A stretch of 64,000 nt of DNA from JBDHHQ01 sp039586035 (GCA_039586035.1 JBDHLD010000020.1:1-64000), one strand, 5' to 3'; positions 27,752 to 39,164 are shown, numbered from the stretch's first letter. Program-made: numbers and translations. Notes: generated by a model from the letters alone, not told the origin.

Positions 27752-30526
27752 ATGAGGATCAAAGCCTCCCGTAGGCTCACGACGACCCTGGCCGGGGCCA
27801 GCATGGGGCTGGCCCTCTGGCTTGCCGGGCCCGCCCCGAGCGGGGCGCAGGGAAAGGTCGACCAGGGCGTGCCAGTGGTGACACCTGGCGACCAACGCCC
27901 GACGATGCGGGCCTATCCGCTGGATCAGGCCCTGACCATCGACGGTCGCCTGGACGAGGAGGTCTGGTCCCGCCACCCCTCGGCGGATGGCTTCATCCAG
28001 AAGGAGCCGGTCGAGGGCGCGCCGGCGTTCAACGACAGCGAGGTCTGGGTCTTCTACGACGCCGCGGCCATCTACGTCGGCGCGGTCCTCCACGACGAGA
28101 CGCCCTGGGCCATTCCCACCGGTCTGGCGCGCAGGGACGCGTCGTACGGCGGCCAGTTCGACTACTTCGAGGTGATGTTCGACCCCAACCTGGACCGCTT
28201 GACGGGCTACCGGTTCAGGACCACGTCGGCCAACGTTCAGACCGACCGCTACCTGTTCAACGACGGCGGGGAGGACGCGAATTGGGATGCCGTCTGGGAG
28301 TCCGCGGTCACGATCGACGAGCGAGGCTGGATCGTCGAGATGCGGATCCCCCTGTCCCAGATGAGATACGAGTCGTCTTCGGATCCGCAGACGTGGGGGA
28401 TCAACTTCGGCCGGCGCAGGTCGCAGGACAACGAGCTCACCAGGTTCGCTCTCGAGTCGAAGCTCGTGCCGGGGCGCGTGAGCCAGTTCGGGCAGGTGGA
28501 GGGAGTCGTGGCGGAGAAGTCACGGCGCCTCGAGATGCGGCCGTACGTGGTCACGAGCGCTCACGTGGGCACCGCCCAGGAGGGCGATCCCTTCTTCGAC
28601 GGCAGCGAGCTGGACGGGCGCGTGGGGGTGGACCTCAGGTACGGCATCGGCACCAGCTTCACGCTTGACGCCACCTTCAACCCGGATTTCGGGCAGGTGG
28701 AGTCCGATCCGGCGGTCATCAACCTTTCTGCTTTCGAGGTCTTCTTCGAGGAGCGTAGGCCCTTCTTCGTGGAAGACGCCCGGGTCTTCGACTTTCGCAT
28801 CTCTGGAGGCGCCAGCGACCTCTTCTACACGCGGCGTGTCGGGCGCGAGCCCCAGGGACGGTCGCCTTCGGGGGCTTCGTTTACCGACGTGCCGGAAGCC
28901 ACCACGATTCTCGGTGCGGCCAAGCTCACGGGCCGCACGTCAGGAGGGCTCTCACTCGGTGCTTTGGCGGCCGTGACGTCCAAGGAGACCGGGCGCGCCT
29001 ACTTTCCCGACGGCCAGGTCATCGAATCGTTTCCGGTCCAGCCCCGCGTGGGCCACGCCGTGCTGCGCCTCCAGCAGGACATGCGTCAGGGCGCCACATC
29101 CGTGGGCGGGATGATCACGTACCTCAACCGGGCGTTGCCGTCGGACGGAACGTTCGACTACCTGACCGCTGACGCACTCACCGGGGGGCTGGATTTCGAG
29201 CACTACTGGAGCGACCGCAACTGGCGGCTCTGGGGCTTCGGCACCTACAGCTACATCCAGGGCGATTCTACCGCCATGATCCGGGTGCAGCGGGCGAGCA
29301 ATCACTTCCGGCAGCGACCGGACAACGAGTTCAACCCCATCGATTCGACGGCCACGTCCCTGAACGGAGGCGAGTGGCGGCTCCAGTTCGAGAAGGCCAG
29401 GGGCAAGTGGACCGGGGCGCTTTGGGCGGCGCAGATCGGGTCGGGGTACGAGATCAACGACCTGGGCTTTCGTACCAACATGGAGCGGCTGGACGGCGGG
29501 GCGCGTGTCGCGTTCCAGGAGGTCACGCCTGGGAGCATCTTCCGGAACTATTCGGTCTCCCTCTTCACCTTCCAGAATCTCAGCCACGAGCTGCTGGAGC
29601 GCTCGCTCACGTGGGACCGGATCCAGTGGGCCCAGACCGCCGGCCGCATCGGAATGGAAGCCAATTTCATCTTCAACAACTTCTGGGGGATCCAGGCCGA
29701 GGTCGACTACGTGCCCGAGCGCATGAGTCGGACCCTGACCCGCGGCGGCCCCCGCATGGTGTCGCCGGCCGGCGTGGAGTGGGAGTTGGGGTTCAACACG
29801 GACAACCGGCAGGTGCTCAGCATTCGCCCGTCCGTGGCGTTCAGTCGGCGTTCCCAGGGAGACGGCTCCACCTTCGATGCTCGCGTGCCCGTCGTTTGGC
29901 AGCCCTCGTCCCAGGTGCAAGTCGAGGTAGCGCCGGGCTACGGTGTGCGGAGCACGGGGTCGCAGTACGTCTTCACGTCGGACGCCCTGGCGTACGAGCC
30001 GACCTTCGGGGACCGCTACCTGTTCTCGGACCTCGACCAGACCGGTTTCTCCATGGAAACGCGGCTGAACTGGACCTTCAGCCCGACGCTCTCGCTGCAG
30101 CTCTGGGCCCAGCCCCTGCTGTCGTCGGGGAACTACGTCAGCTACAAGCAGCTGTCCCTTCCCGAGACCTTCGACTTCGACGTCTTCGAGGAGGGGGTGT
30201 TCGAAGAGGACGCCGAGGAGGTGATGTGCCTCGGGGGTCGGACGTGCACGGACGGCGAGGGCACGCGCTACGTGGACTTCGACGGCAACGGCAGCGTCGA
30301 CGACTCCTTCCGGGACCAGGACTTCAACGTCAGGTCTTTCCGGGCCACGGCGGTCCTGCGCTGGGAGTACCGACCGGGATCACGGCTCTTCTTCGTCTGG
30401 CAGCGACGGCAGGGCGAGCGCGTGAACGTGGGCGACTTCGACTTCGGTCGGGATCTGGGGGCGATGTTCGGTGCGCCGGGCGACGACGTGTTCATCATCA
30501 AGGCGGACCTCTGGATTCCCCTCTGA
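27752..30526 (+). CDS. Outer-membrane DUF5916 protein with N-terminal CBM9-like domain
   Basis: A 924-residue exported protein. The signal peptide covers residues 1-34 (cleavage near SGAQG). An N-terminal carbohydrate-binding-family-9-like/DOMON domain follows (about 50-235, IDGRLDEEVWSRHPSADGF; RMPLSQMRY-like MRIPLSQMRYE). The DUF5916 region then resembles a TonB-dependent-receptor-type barrel, with FNPDFGQVESDPAVINLSAFEVFFEERRPFF split across 305-335 and many aromatic amphipathic strands. The end (KADLWIPL) is typical for an outer-membrane strand. These proteins are frequent in Bacteroidota and Gemmatimonadota and are presumed to bind or import glycans or peptides. An acidic loop DVFEEGVFEEDAEEV lies near 808-822. 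Monocistronic or linked to the KAS gene 70 bases on. Confidence 0.9.
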   Translation: MRIKASRRLTTTLAGASMGLALWLAGPAPSGAQGKVDQGVPVVTPGDQRPTMRAYPLDQALTIDGRLDEEVWSRHPSADGFIQKEPVEGAPAFNDSEVWVFYDAAAIYVGAVLHDETPWAIPTGLARRDASYGGQFDYFEVMFDPNLDRLTGYRFRTTSANVQTDRYLFNDGGEDANWDAVWESAVTIDERGWIVEMRIPLSQMRYESSSDPQTWGINFGRRRSQDNELTRFALESKLVPGRVSQFGQVEGVVAEKSRRLEMRPYVVTSAHVGTAQEGDPFFDGSELDGRVGVDLRYGIGTSFTLDATFNPDFGQVESDPAVINLSAFEVFFEERRPFFVEDARVFDFRISGGASDLFYTRRVGREPQGRSPSGASFTDVPEATTILGAAKLTGRTSGGLSLGALAAVTSKETGRAYFPDGQVIESFPVQPRVGHAVLRLQQDMRQGATSVGGMITYLNRALPSDGTFDYLTADALTGGLDFEHYWSDRNWRLWGFGTYSYIQGDSTAMIRVQRASNHFRQRPDNEFNPIDSTATSLNGGEWRLQFEKARGKWTGALWAAQIGSGYEINDLGFRTNMERLDGGARVAFQEVTPGSIFRNYSVSLFTFQNLSHELLERSLTWDRIQWAQTAGRIGMEANFIFNNFWGIQAEVDYVPERMSRTLTRGGPRMVSPAGVEWELGFNTDNRQVLSIRPSVAFSRRSQGDGSTFDARVPVVWQPSSQVQVEVAPGYGVRSTGSQYVFTSDALAYEPTFGDRYLFSDLDQTGFSMETRLNWTFSPTLSLQLWAQPLLSSGNYVSYKQLSLPETFDFDVFEEGVFEEDAEEVMCLGGRTCTDGEGTRYVDFDGNGSVDDSFRDQDFNVRSFRATAVLRWEYRPGSRLFFVWQRRQGERVNVGDFDFGRDLGAMFGAPGDDVFIIKADLWIPL

Positions 30527-30596
30527 TGCCGGGTTATTTCTGTCGCGAAGTCGTGGCACACGCCCCCAACGTGCGCACCAGCGAGGCGCAGCGCCC

Positions 30597-31679
30597 ATGA
30601 GCCACCAAGCGGTACGAATCGCCGGATCCGGCAGTCACCTCCCTGACCGGAGGCTGGACAACTTCGAGCTCTACGATCTGCCCTCCATACAGGCAGCGTT
30701 CGACGTGGAGCGCGCGCGGGGATCGCTCAAGGACATGCCGGACGCACCCGACCTGTCACCCCCCGACGTCTTCGACCGCTGGGCGGTGCAGGTAACCGGG
30801 ATCAGCGAACGGCGCGTCCTGCCGACGGACCGCAGCGTGACCACGGAGGACATGTGCGCCCAGGCGTCCCTCATGGCCCTGGACGCAGCGGGAATGACGG
30901 CGGCTGACCTCGACCTGCTGTACGTCGCGTGCCTGACCGGCTCGGACTCCGTGCCCAATCCCGCCTGTACGGTGGCCGAGCTCATCGGTGCCCCGGCCCT
31001 GGGGGGATACACGCTCAATGCGGCGTGCGCGGGCTTCATCCACGCGCTCGGGACCGGGTATGCTGTGGTCCGCTCCGGCATGGGCCGCAATGTGCTCGTG
31101 GTGGCGGGCGACGCCCTGTCGCACATCACCGACTATGGCGACCCCACCACCGCGGTTCTCTTCGGAGACGGTGCTGGCGCCGTGGTGCTGACGCCATCAG
31201 AGGAAGGCGACGGCCTCGTCGCCCCTCCCGTGATCTTGGGCAACTACCAACGTGATCCCCTCTTCCTTCTGGGGCAGGGCTGGGAAACGGAAGAGGATCC
31301 CGATCCCAAGCTGCGCATGGGTGGGGGACCGAGGATCCTCCGAAGGGCGATCCAGTCCATGGTCCGGGTCGCCGAAGAGGCGCTCGCGAAGGCCGGGAAG
31401 GGCTGGGCCGACGTGGACGTGGTCGTGCCCCATCAGGCCAACCTGCGCATCACGAAGGGGATGGAGAAGCAGCTCGACGAGCACGATCTGCGCGTGGTCC
31501 ACAACATCCAGCGCTACGGCAACATGTCCGCCTCGACCGTGCCGGTGGCCTTCGACGAAGTGCTCCGGGGCAAGCACGGCCCACTGCCCGATCCTGCCAC
31601 GATCGTGTTGACCTCCATCGGCGGCGGCTACGCGATCTCGGCGGCGGTGGTGGAGTGGCGGGGCGGGGTAGTGAACTGA
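30597..31679 (+). CDS. 3-oxoacyl-ACP synthase III (FabH-like)
   Basis: A 360-residue thiolase-fold condensing enzyme. The catalytic triad is complete: C144 in NAACAGFIHAL, H279 in VVPHQANLRI and N309 in YGNMSAST. The GDGAGAVVL and SIGGGYAISAAVV blocks agree with the KAS III family, and the length is slightly above FabH (about 320). An N-terminal stretch (about 25-65) is extra and acidic. KAS III enzymes start fatty-acid synthesis from acyl-CoA and malonyl-ACP, or act on long-chain substrates in secondary pathways (OleA, PqsD-like). The lone genomic position, away from fab genes, suggests a specialised substrate. ATG 30597 is preferred over the longer upstream frame, which overlaps the barrel gene. 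Confidence 0.93.
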   Translation: MSHQAVRIAGSGSHLPDRRLDNFELYDLPSIQAAFDVERARGSLKDMPDAPDLSPPDVFDRWAVQVTGISERRVLPTDRSVTTEDMCAQASLMALDAAGMTAADLDLLYVACLTGSDSVPNPACTVAELIGAPALGGYTLNAACAGFIHALGTGYAVVRSGMGRNVLVVAGDALSHITDYGDPTTAVLFGDGAGAVVLTPSEEGDGLVAPPVILGNYQRDPLFLLGQGWETEEDPDPKLRMGGGPRILRRAIQSMVRVAEEALAKAGKGWADVDVVVPHQANLRITKGMEKQLDEHDLRVVHNIQRYGNMSASTVPVAFDEVLRGKHGPLPDPATIVLTSIGGGYAISAAVVEWRGGVVN

Positions 31680-31731
31680 GGGCATCCTCCTCGAGGACGA
31701 TCTCGGGGTCTCCATGACCCGCGAGTAGAGC

Positions 31732-32424
31732 ATGCGTGATCTCGTCGCTGCGTTCCGCCGCTGGATGGACGCGTCGGGCCTGAGGCGACTCGTCGGCTAT
31801 CTGAGCGGCCTCTTCAGGTCCGCATCTCTCGATCCGGCCACGAGCGGCCCCCGCCAGGCCCGGCGCTTCTCCTACTTCGATGCCTGGCGGCACGCAGAGC
31901 TGCCGTGTGACTGCGGCTGGCGCGGCCCCCTGCGCCCGGAGCAGGCCGAGCCCTACGAATCTCTCCTGGAGTTCTCCTGCCCGAATTGCGACGCCTGCCT
32001 GGCCATCGTGACCTACCCCACCGACGTGGAGATGCTCGAGAACCTGGACGAGCTTCCCGCACCGGAGCGCGCAGGTGTCCTGAAGCGTCAGCAGTTCATG
32101 GAGGAGGCGGGCCGCCTCGCCCTCCAGCGTCCCGAGCAGCTGCCGGATCTCGACGGCGACACCCTCGAGCTCTCGTGGGATTTCGTCACCGACGACGAGA
32201 TCCGCTACACGGTGATTCGCCACGCGGGCACCGTGGTGTGGAGAGAGTTGGCCGTCTGGGAAGGCATCGACCGCTTCGAGGACATCGCGGCGATGTTGAA
32301 GGCGAGGTACGGAGAGCGGCTGCGCGACCTGATTCCGACGAAAGCGAGCGAGCCATACCTCTACGGTGACAAGCTCGCGGGTCCTGACACAGTGGAAGGG
32401 ATCCGAAAGACGTTGTCGCCGTGA
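31732..32424 (+). CDS. Hypothetical zinc-ribbon protein
   Basis: A 230-residue cytoplasmic-looking protein that I cannot assign to a named family. A zinc-ribbon-like element is clear: CDCGW (C59, C61) and CPNCDAC (C83, C86, C89). It is preceded by a helical N-terminus (residues 1-45) and followed by an acidic middle part and a globular C-terminal domain (LSWDFVTDDEIRYTVIRHAG; RFEDIAAMLKARYGERLRDL). This architecture suggests a small metal-binding protein, possibly binding a nucleic acid or partner protein. It lies 52 bases after the KAS III gene on the same strand and may share its transcript. Confidence 0.65.
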   Translation: MRDLVAAFRRWMDASGLRRLVGYLSGLFRSASLDPATSGPRQARRFSYFDAWRHAELPCDCGWRGPLRPEQAEPYESLLEFSCPNCDACLAIVTYPTDVEMLENLDELPAPERAGVLKRQQFMEEAGRLALQRPEQLPDLDGDTLELSWDFVTDDEIRYTVIRHAGTVVWRELAVWEGIDRFEDIAAMLKARYGERLRDLIPTKASEPYLYGDKLAGPDTVEGIRKTLSP

Positions 32425-32672
32425 CCTGATGTCCGCCCTCTCCCGGACGGGACGACGTGGCGGCCACGGCAATGCACCGACTGGCGATCCCACCCGTGAG
32501 GTCGAATCCGGGCACCGGACCCGGCAGGCCCCCTCCCGTGCTCGCGTCTGCTTGACTCCTCCTTGACCCCAGTGTGGCAACGTGCCTCCCGCCGAACGGA
32601 GTCGGGAGAACGAAGTCCGCTGCGTCTCTCCCTGCGGATGACGGAACGGGCCCTATGGGTCAGGAGGTCGCA

Positions 32673-33539
32673 ATGAGGAAGCCTCGCGGGTCTCGAGTCG
32701 CTCTGGCCCTGATAGCCTCGTGCCTATGCCAACCACTGGTCGCACAGAAGCCGGCGAGCGACGTCGTGAGCGCCGACTCCAGCACGCTACAGGAGGTCGA
32801 GCTGTCGGACGGCACCGAGTTGCGCGGCTGGGTCGTCGTCGAAGGTAACCCGATCCAATTCCGCCTGATCTCCGGACCCGTCCTCGAGGTCGAGCGGTCT
32901 CGGATACGGAAGATCACGCGTGCTCGCGGCCAGGTCATCGATGGCAAGTTCGTGCGTGAAGACCCGAACAGAACTCGCCTCTTCTTCGCGCCGACCGGGC
33001 GGGGGCTGCCAAAAGGACAGGGGTACTTCGCGGTCTACGAGATCCTCGTGCCCTTCCTGGCCGTGGCGCCGGTGGACAATCTGGTGCTATCCGGCGGAAC
33101 GCCACTCGTGTTCGGAGGTGGGGGGGACCGCCCGTTCTGGTTCGCCCCGAAGTTCCGGGTCGCTGGCGGGGAAAAGGTAGACGTGGCAGTGGGGGCGATC
33201 GCGATCGGAGGTCTGGGCAACGGTGAGGTGGCGGGGATCGCGTTCGGCGTGGCCACCTTCGGAGACCACGCGCAGGCGCTGACCACGGGGATCGGTGTGG
33301 GGTGGACCGGGTCGGAATGGTCCGACAAGCCCGTGGTCATGGTCGGGGGCGAGATCGCGGCCTCGAACGGGATCAAGTTGGTGAGCGAGAACTACATCCT
33401 CCCTGGCGAAGGAGGGCTGGTGAGCCTGGGACCCCGCTTCTTCGGCGAGCGGCTCACGGCTGACCTGGGGTTGGCCATACCCATCACCGGAGGCGAGACC
33501 TTCGCCTTTCCGATCGTCAACTTCGTCTGGAACTGGTAG
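32673..33539 (+). CDS. Secreted hypothetical protein, possible beta-barrel
   Basis: A 288-residue exported protein without a recognised family. ATG 32673 has GGAGG six bases upstream and starts a signal peptide (SRVALALIASCLCQPLVAQ). An early beta segment (ELSDGTELRGWVVVEGNPIQ) resembles the N-terminal domain of the DUF481-type protein at 15787. The remaining two thirds are rich in Gly and alternating strands (VAVGAIAIGGLGNGEVAGIAFG; KPVVMVGGEIAASNGIKL) and end in PIVNFVWNW, as expected for a barrel strand with a C-terminal aromatic. Outer-membrane location is therefore plausible. It converges on the HAF-repeat gene, with stops 11 bases apart. Confidence 0.65.
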   Translation: MRKPRGSRVALALIASCLCQPLVAQKPASDVVSADSSTLQEVELSDGTELRGWVVVEGNPIQFRLISGPVLEVERSRIRKITRARGQVIDGKFVREDPNRTRLFFAPTGRGLPKGQGYFAVYEILVPFLAVAPVDNLVLSGGTPLVFGGGGDRPFWFAPKFRVAGGEKVDVAVGAIAIGGLGNGEVAGIAFGVATFGDHAQALTTGIGVGWTGSEWSDKPVVMVGGEIAASNGIKLVSENYILPGEGGLVSLGPRFFGERLTADLGLAIPITGGETFAFPIVNFVWNW

Positions 33540-33550
33540 GTCCGGAGCGC

Positions 33551-34705
33551 TCAGCGCTTCCCCTTCCCACCCTTCCGGCCACCACCGCCGACCCCCCACA
33601 CCAGGGGGTGCATCTGGTACGTGTCGTCGACGTACCCCTCGCCCACGATCAGTCCATCGTCATTGAGGTCGTACGCGAGGGCGAGCGGCACGATCGCGTC
33701 TCGGGGCTCGGGCAGCCGGATGATGCTCCCGTCCTTGAACAGCAGCGCGTGACGATAGCCGTCCTCGCCCCAACCCCACCCTACGGCCTGGCCCACTTCG
33801 TTGACGGCCACCGCCTCGGCGTAGCCGCCGTTCACGATGCCCGGGAAGACGCCGAGGTCGATGAGCTCACCGTTGCGCCACAGGACCGGGTGGATGACGC
33901 CAGACGGGTCGCGGCTCGCCCCCACGACATCGCCGTTGTTGGCGATGTCGTATGCTCGCTGCTCCCCGATTCCGCTGCCAAGATCAGGAAGGGCGGTGAA
34001 TGTGCCGTCGTGCCACACGTACGGCACCATGCCTTCGTCGAAATGGAAGGCCGCGCCGACGATCGTCCCGGCGTCGTTCAGGCCGTACCCCATGGTCCAG
34101 ACCCCTCCGGGATACATGCCGATGTCGTGAATGGAGCCGTCCTCCCAGCGGACGGCTCTTTCGTACTGGCGGCTCCGCGACCAATCACGCGCCGAGCCGG
34201 AAACGACGCCGAAGTTGTTCACCTTCCACGCGAACTCCACACCCGCGGGCCGCAGGTGTTCGAGCGTGACCGGTGGCCCCGGCCGGAATTGTATGGGGGT
34301 CGCGAGGCTTACTCGCTCGGCCGTGGAGCCCACGATATGGCCCTGATCACTGATCGAGCGGGCGCGGGCATAGAGCACGCCATCGGGGAGACCGAGATCT
34401 TCCGGCGCACCCGTGACCGAGCTCCAATACGTGGGATGCAGGTAGCCGCCCAGATTCGAATACCCGACGATCTCGCCCAGGTTATTGACGCCGAGGGCGC
34501 CCCCACCCGACGCTCCGGGCAGGACCGGAAGGACGATCGGTCCACCGCCCCCGCCACCTCCGCCCCCGCCTCCTTTGCCGCCCTTGGCGGCGGACGCGGC
34601 GAGGGTGCCTCCGTCGACCGTCGGGCCCAGGGTCGTGGGGTCTCCCGAGCACGCCGTGACGGTGAACACGAATATGGTGAGGAATGCAGCAACGAATGCG
34701 CGCAT
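33551..34705 (-). CDS. HAF-repeat extracellular lipoprotein with poly-glycine linker
   Basis: A 384-residue lipoprotein. The signal ends in FVFTVTAC (Cys19). An 11-residue glycine run lies near residues 45-55 and separates the membrane anchor from the body. The body consists of HAF repeats, each about 40-50 residues with a core like GxINDxGxIVGxS: ALGVNNLGEIVGYS, SISDQGHIVGSTA, KVNNFGVVSGSA, GLNDAGTIVGAAF, DIANNGDVVGASR, AVNEVGQAVGWGW and DLNDDGLIVGEGY. Such repeats are thought to form a beta-propeller-like surface domain; no function is established. The gene ends against the gene at 32673, so the pair is convergent. Confidence 0.85.
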   Translation of the reverse strand: MRAFVAAFLTIFVFTVTACSGDPTTLGPTVDGGTLAASAAKGGKGGGGGGGGGGGPIVLPVLPGASGGGALGVNNLGEIVGYSNLGGYLHPTYWSSVTGAPEDLGLPDGVLYARARSISDQGHIVGSTAERVSLATPIQFRPGPPVTLEHLRPAGVEFAWKVNNFGVVSGSARDWSRSRQYERAVRWEDGSIHDIGMYPGGVWTMGYGLNDAGTIVGAAFHFDEGMVPYVWHDGTFTALPDLGSGIGEQRAYDIANNGDVVGASRDPSGVIHPVLWRNGELIDLGVFPGIVNGGYAEAVAVNEVGQAVGWGWGEDGYRHALLFKDGSIIRLPEPRDAIVPLALAYDLNDDGLIVGEGYVDDTYQMHPLVWGVGGGGRKGGKGKR

Positions 34706-34908
34706 AATCCTGCCTCCTGATCTCGAGCCCTCTATTCGGTCGAGCCAGAATCGGCGGCTGGAGATTCAGGCGGGCGACATCCCGGGTGTCGACTCGGGCT
34801 GTCGTGCCAAGCTCCGGTTGACACCGGGGGGCGGGAAGCAAGGAGCCTGAGGCTCGCATCTGGGTCCGGGCCCCGGCAACTGCCCAGCCGAGTCGGCGGT
34901 CGGCTCGG

Positions 34909-35787
34909 CTAGATCCGGACCTCGTTGCCCGACGGGTCCAGGGCCCTCAGGAGCTCGTCGGTGTGGGATCGGAGACGGTCGTGGTCATCGAGACGCTCGA
35001 TCAGGCGTTGGCGAGCCGCTGGGTCGGCCGCTTCGATACGGAACCAGCCCAACCCCGAGGCGTCCCCGGGCGGGGCGGGGGCGCCCAACGACGCCCACGT
35101 GTTCACCGCAACATGATGGTGATACCCGCCCGCCGAGAAGAACGACGCGGACCCGCCGTACCGCTGCATGAGGTCCAGACCGACCACGTCCCGGTAGAAC
35201 GCTTCCGCCTCGGCGATGTCGGCGACTCGCAGGTGCACGTGACCGAGGCGGGTGCCGGAGGGGACCCGCCAGCGCTCAGCCGGAGGCGCCTCGTCGAGGA
35301 GGGCCGGGAGGTCGAGATGCAGGGTCTGCATGCGCAGTTCCCCGTTCTGCACGGGCCACTCCGCCATCTCCCTGTCCCGGTAGATCTCGACGCCATTGCC
35401 CTCGGGATCGGCGAAGTAGACGGCCTCGCTCACACCGTGGTCCGATGCGCCCTGCAGGGGTGCCTGCAAGCCGACGAGACGGGCCGTGACCGCCGCGAGG
35501 TCGGCACGAGAGGGGTAGAGGATGGCCAGGTGGAACAGGCCGGTGGCGCCGGTCTGAGGCTCTCCCGTGGGGTTCTCGACCAGTTGGAGAAACGGGACGT
35601 CGCCGGCGCCGAGCCACACGGAATCCCGCCCGGCGTCGATCTCGTCGAGACCCACGACGTGGGTGTAGAAGCGCGTGACCCGGCCGAGGTCTCGCACCCT
35701 CAGCGAGATCTGCGTGACAGATGAGCCGCTCGGCAGGGGCGCCGGTGCCGGACTCAGCGGGTTCGGAGGTGCGCTCATCGGCCGCAT
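34909..35787 (-). CDS. Two-domain VOC family protein (glyoxalase/extradiol dioxygenase-like)
   Basis: A 292-residue protein with two vicinal-oxygen-chelate domains. Domain 1 (about 22-140) contains ISLRVRDLGRVTRFYTHVVG and SEAVYFADPEGNGVEIYRDR. Domain 2 (about 180-290) contains LGHVHLRVADIAEAEAFYRD, YHHHVAVNTW and SGNEVRI. Metal-ligand candidates are the His of GHVHLRV and the HHH/E positions of the second domain. The arrangement matches CatE/YfiE-like catechol 2,3-dioxygenases, whose substrates are often unknown. A glyoxalase-type isomerase or resistance role is also possible. Cytoplasmic. It lies 114 bases upstream, in reading direction, of nothing obvious; the formate-THF ligase gene precedes it on the same strand. 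Confidence 0.85.
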   Translation of the reverse strand: MRPMSAPPNPLSPAPAPLPSGSSVTQISLRVRDLGRVTRFYTHVVGLDEIDAGRDSVWLGAGDVPFLQLVENPTGEPQTGATGLFHLAILYPSRADLAAVTARLVGLQAPLQGASDHGVSEAVYFADPEGNGVEIYRDREMAEWPVQNGELRMQTLHLDLPALLDEAPPAERWRVPSGTRLGHVHLRVADIAEAEAFYRDVVGLDLMQRYGGSASFFSAGGYHHHVAVNTWASLGAPAPPGDASGLGWFRIEAADPAARQRLIERLDDHDRLRSHTDELLRALDPSGNEVRI

Positions 35788-35901
35788 GGCTTCCCGGTCG
35801 CCGCCGTGCTCCGGGACCGATGGGCAGCACGGCAGCCTTTCCTCACGCGCCGGGCCGGCTCCACCACGGCGTCCCTTTCTCCGCCCTGCCCCCTCGCAAC
35901 G

Positions 35902-37809
<1,908 letters not shown>

Positions 37810-37877
37810 CCTCGCGCTTCTCCCTGGCGTTGGCTGCGGGACTACACCCGCGTGTCGTGGATCATCCAGGGAAGTCC

Positions 37878-39164
37878 ATGCCGTGCCGACGGACCCCCCC
37901 CAAAGAGCCGGGCAAACCAGCCTCCCACCCTGCGGGGCCGGCGCCCTCCGGTCAAGAGCGAGACACGCCACGCATCGGGATCGTTGGCTGGCCGCTCAGG
38001 ACCCACGGTATCTTCCTGTCCCCGACGGCCGTCCGCATGCCCTACGACCGAGCCCTGAGCGGAGCCATGTCTCGACCTCTCGATCACTACGCGCCCTACC
38101 TGATCGCGGCCAACGTACGGCCGCGCTTCGATCCGGGAGGACTGTCAGTCGGGGAGGGGACCGGCTTGCCCGGCGACCTGGTTCTGGGCGAGGTGTGCCC
38201 TCGAGACGGCGATTCCATAACGGTGCTCGACCAACAGCTGGGGCCCCACGTCCTCGAGTCGCCGACCCGGGTCGTGGCGCCGCTGGGCACTCGCGAGTCG
38301 TCTACCCACGTGAACGGCGGAATCCCCGAGGGTGGGCTGGACGTGTCTTTCGGGCGCGACGCCCATTGGCTAGCCGGCGAGAGCGGCTTGGTGGGGCTGC
38401 TCATGGCCGAGGGGCAACCGGCTTCGGGAAGGGGGATCGAGACGTCGGTGCCGTTCCACTGCATCGGTCTGCTGCAACACGTGGGGCGACGAAACGCCAA
38501 CATAGACGACTGGGCGATCCGCCCGGACACGGGTCGCCTGTCCGTCCCCATGCTCGCCGTTGGAGCCACATCGGCCGAGGCCGGCAAGACGGTGCTGACC
38601 CAGAAGGTGATCCGCACGCTGGTCGACCGGGGTCTCCGCACGGCGGCCATCAAGGTCACCGGTACCGGCGGCACCGTGGACTCATCCCTGCACAGGGAGG
38701 CAGGCGCCCACGTCGTGCTCGACCAGGTGGACGGCGGCCTGATCACCACCTACGGGGATGCCGGGGTCTTCCGGGAGAGGATCGTGCGGCCCTTCCGGTA
38801 CGCCCAGGACCTGGGCGCCGAGGTGATCGTCGCCGAGCTGGGGGGAGACCTCGTTTGGGCCAACAACCCCACGTTCCTGGCCATGCCCGAGATGGTGGAC
38901 CGTATGATCACGCTGATGGTGGTCAACAATGACGCCCTGTCCTGCCTCGGGATCGTCCGATACCTGGACGAGAGGCTGCGCTTCCCCATGGACCGGGTCT
39001 GCCTGTTCAGCTCGCCATTCAGGAATCACACCGGCCAGCTCAAGAGGATGCCCGCGCTGGGGATCGGCAGGCTGTATGACCCGAACGACCGCGGCCAGGT
39101 GGAGGACATCGTGAACGGCGTGCTACCCGCCGCTCAGCTCGACGGCACGCGTTCGAACACGTAG
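37878..39164 (+). CDS. P-loop NTPase of the BioD/MobB-like class (DUF1611-like)
   Basis: A 428-residue soluble protein. A Walker A motif, GATSAEAGKT (about residues 229-238), is followed by KVTGTGGTVDSSLHREAGAHVV, an Asp-containing strand and VIVAELGGDLVWANNP, as in deviant P-loop (SIMIBI) enzymes such as MobB, BioD or CobQ. An N-terminal domain of about 220 residues contains GIVGWPLRTHGIFLSPTAVR and resembles no family I can name. The substrate is unknown; a kinase or ligase on a small metabolite is plausible. ATG 37878 follows an AGGGAAG site. Its last 31 bases overlap the convergent membrane-protein gene. Confidence 0.7.
   Translation: MPCRRTPPKEPGKPASHPAGPAPSGQERDTPRIGIVGWPLRTHGIFLSPTAVRMPYDRALSGAMSRPLDHYAPYLIAANVRPRFDPGGLSVGEGTGLPGDLVLGEVCPRDGDSITVLDQQLGPHVLESPTRVVAPLGTRESSTHVNGGIPEGGLDVSFGRDAHWLAGESGLVGLLMAEGQPASGRGIETSVPFHCIGLLQHVGRRNANIDDWAIRPDTGRLSVPMLAVGATSAEAGKTVLTQKVIRTLVDRGLRTAAIKVTGTGGTVDSSLHREAGAHVVLDQVDGGLITTYGDAGVFRERIVRPFRYAQDLGAEVIVAELGGDLVWANNPTFLAMPEMVDRMITLMVVNNDALSCLGIVRYLDERLRFPMDRVCLFSSPFRNHTGQLKRMPALGIGRLYDPNDRGQVEDIVNGVLPAAQLDGTRSNT
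39134..39164. other. 31-bp tail-to-tail overlap of convergent genes
   Basis: The plus-strand P-loop NTPase gene stops at 39162-39164 and the minus-strand membrane-protein gene stops at 39134-39136, so both proteins use the same 31 bases for their C-termini. No terminator can fit between them, so antisense transcripts may form here. Confidence 0.85.
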
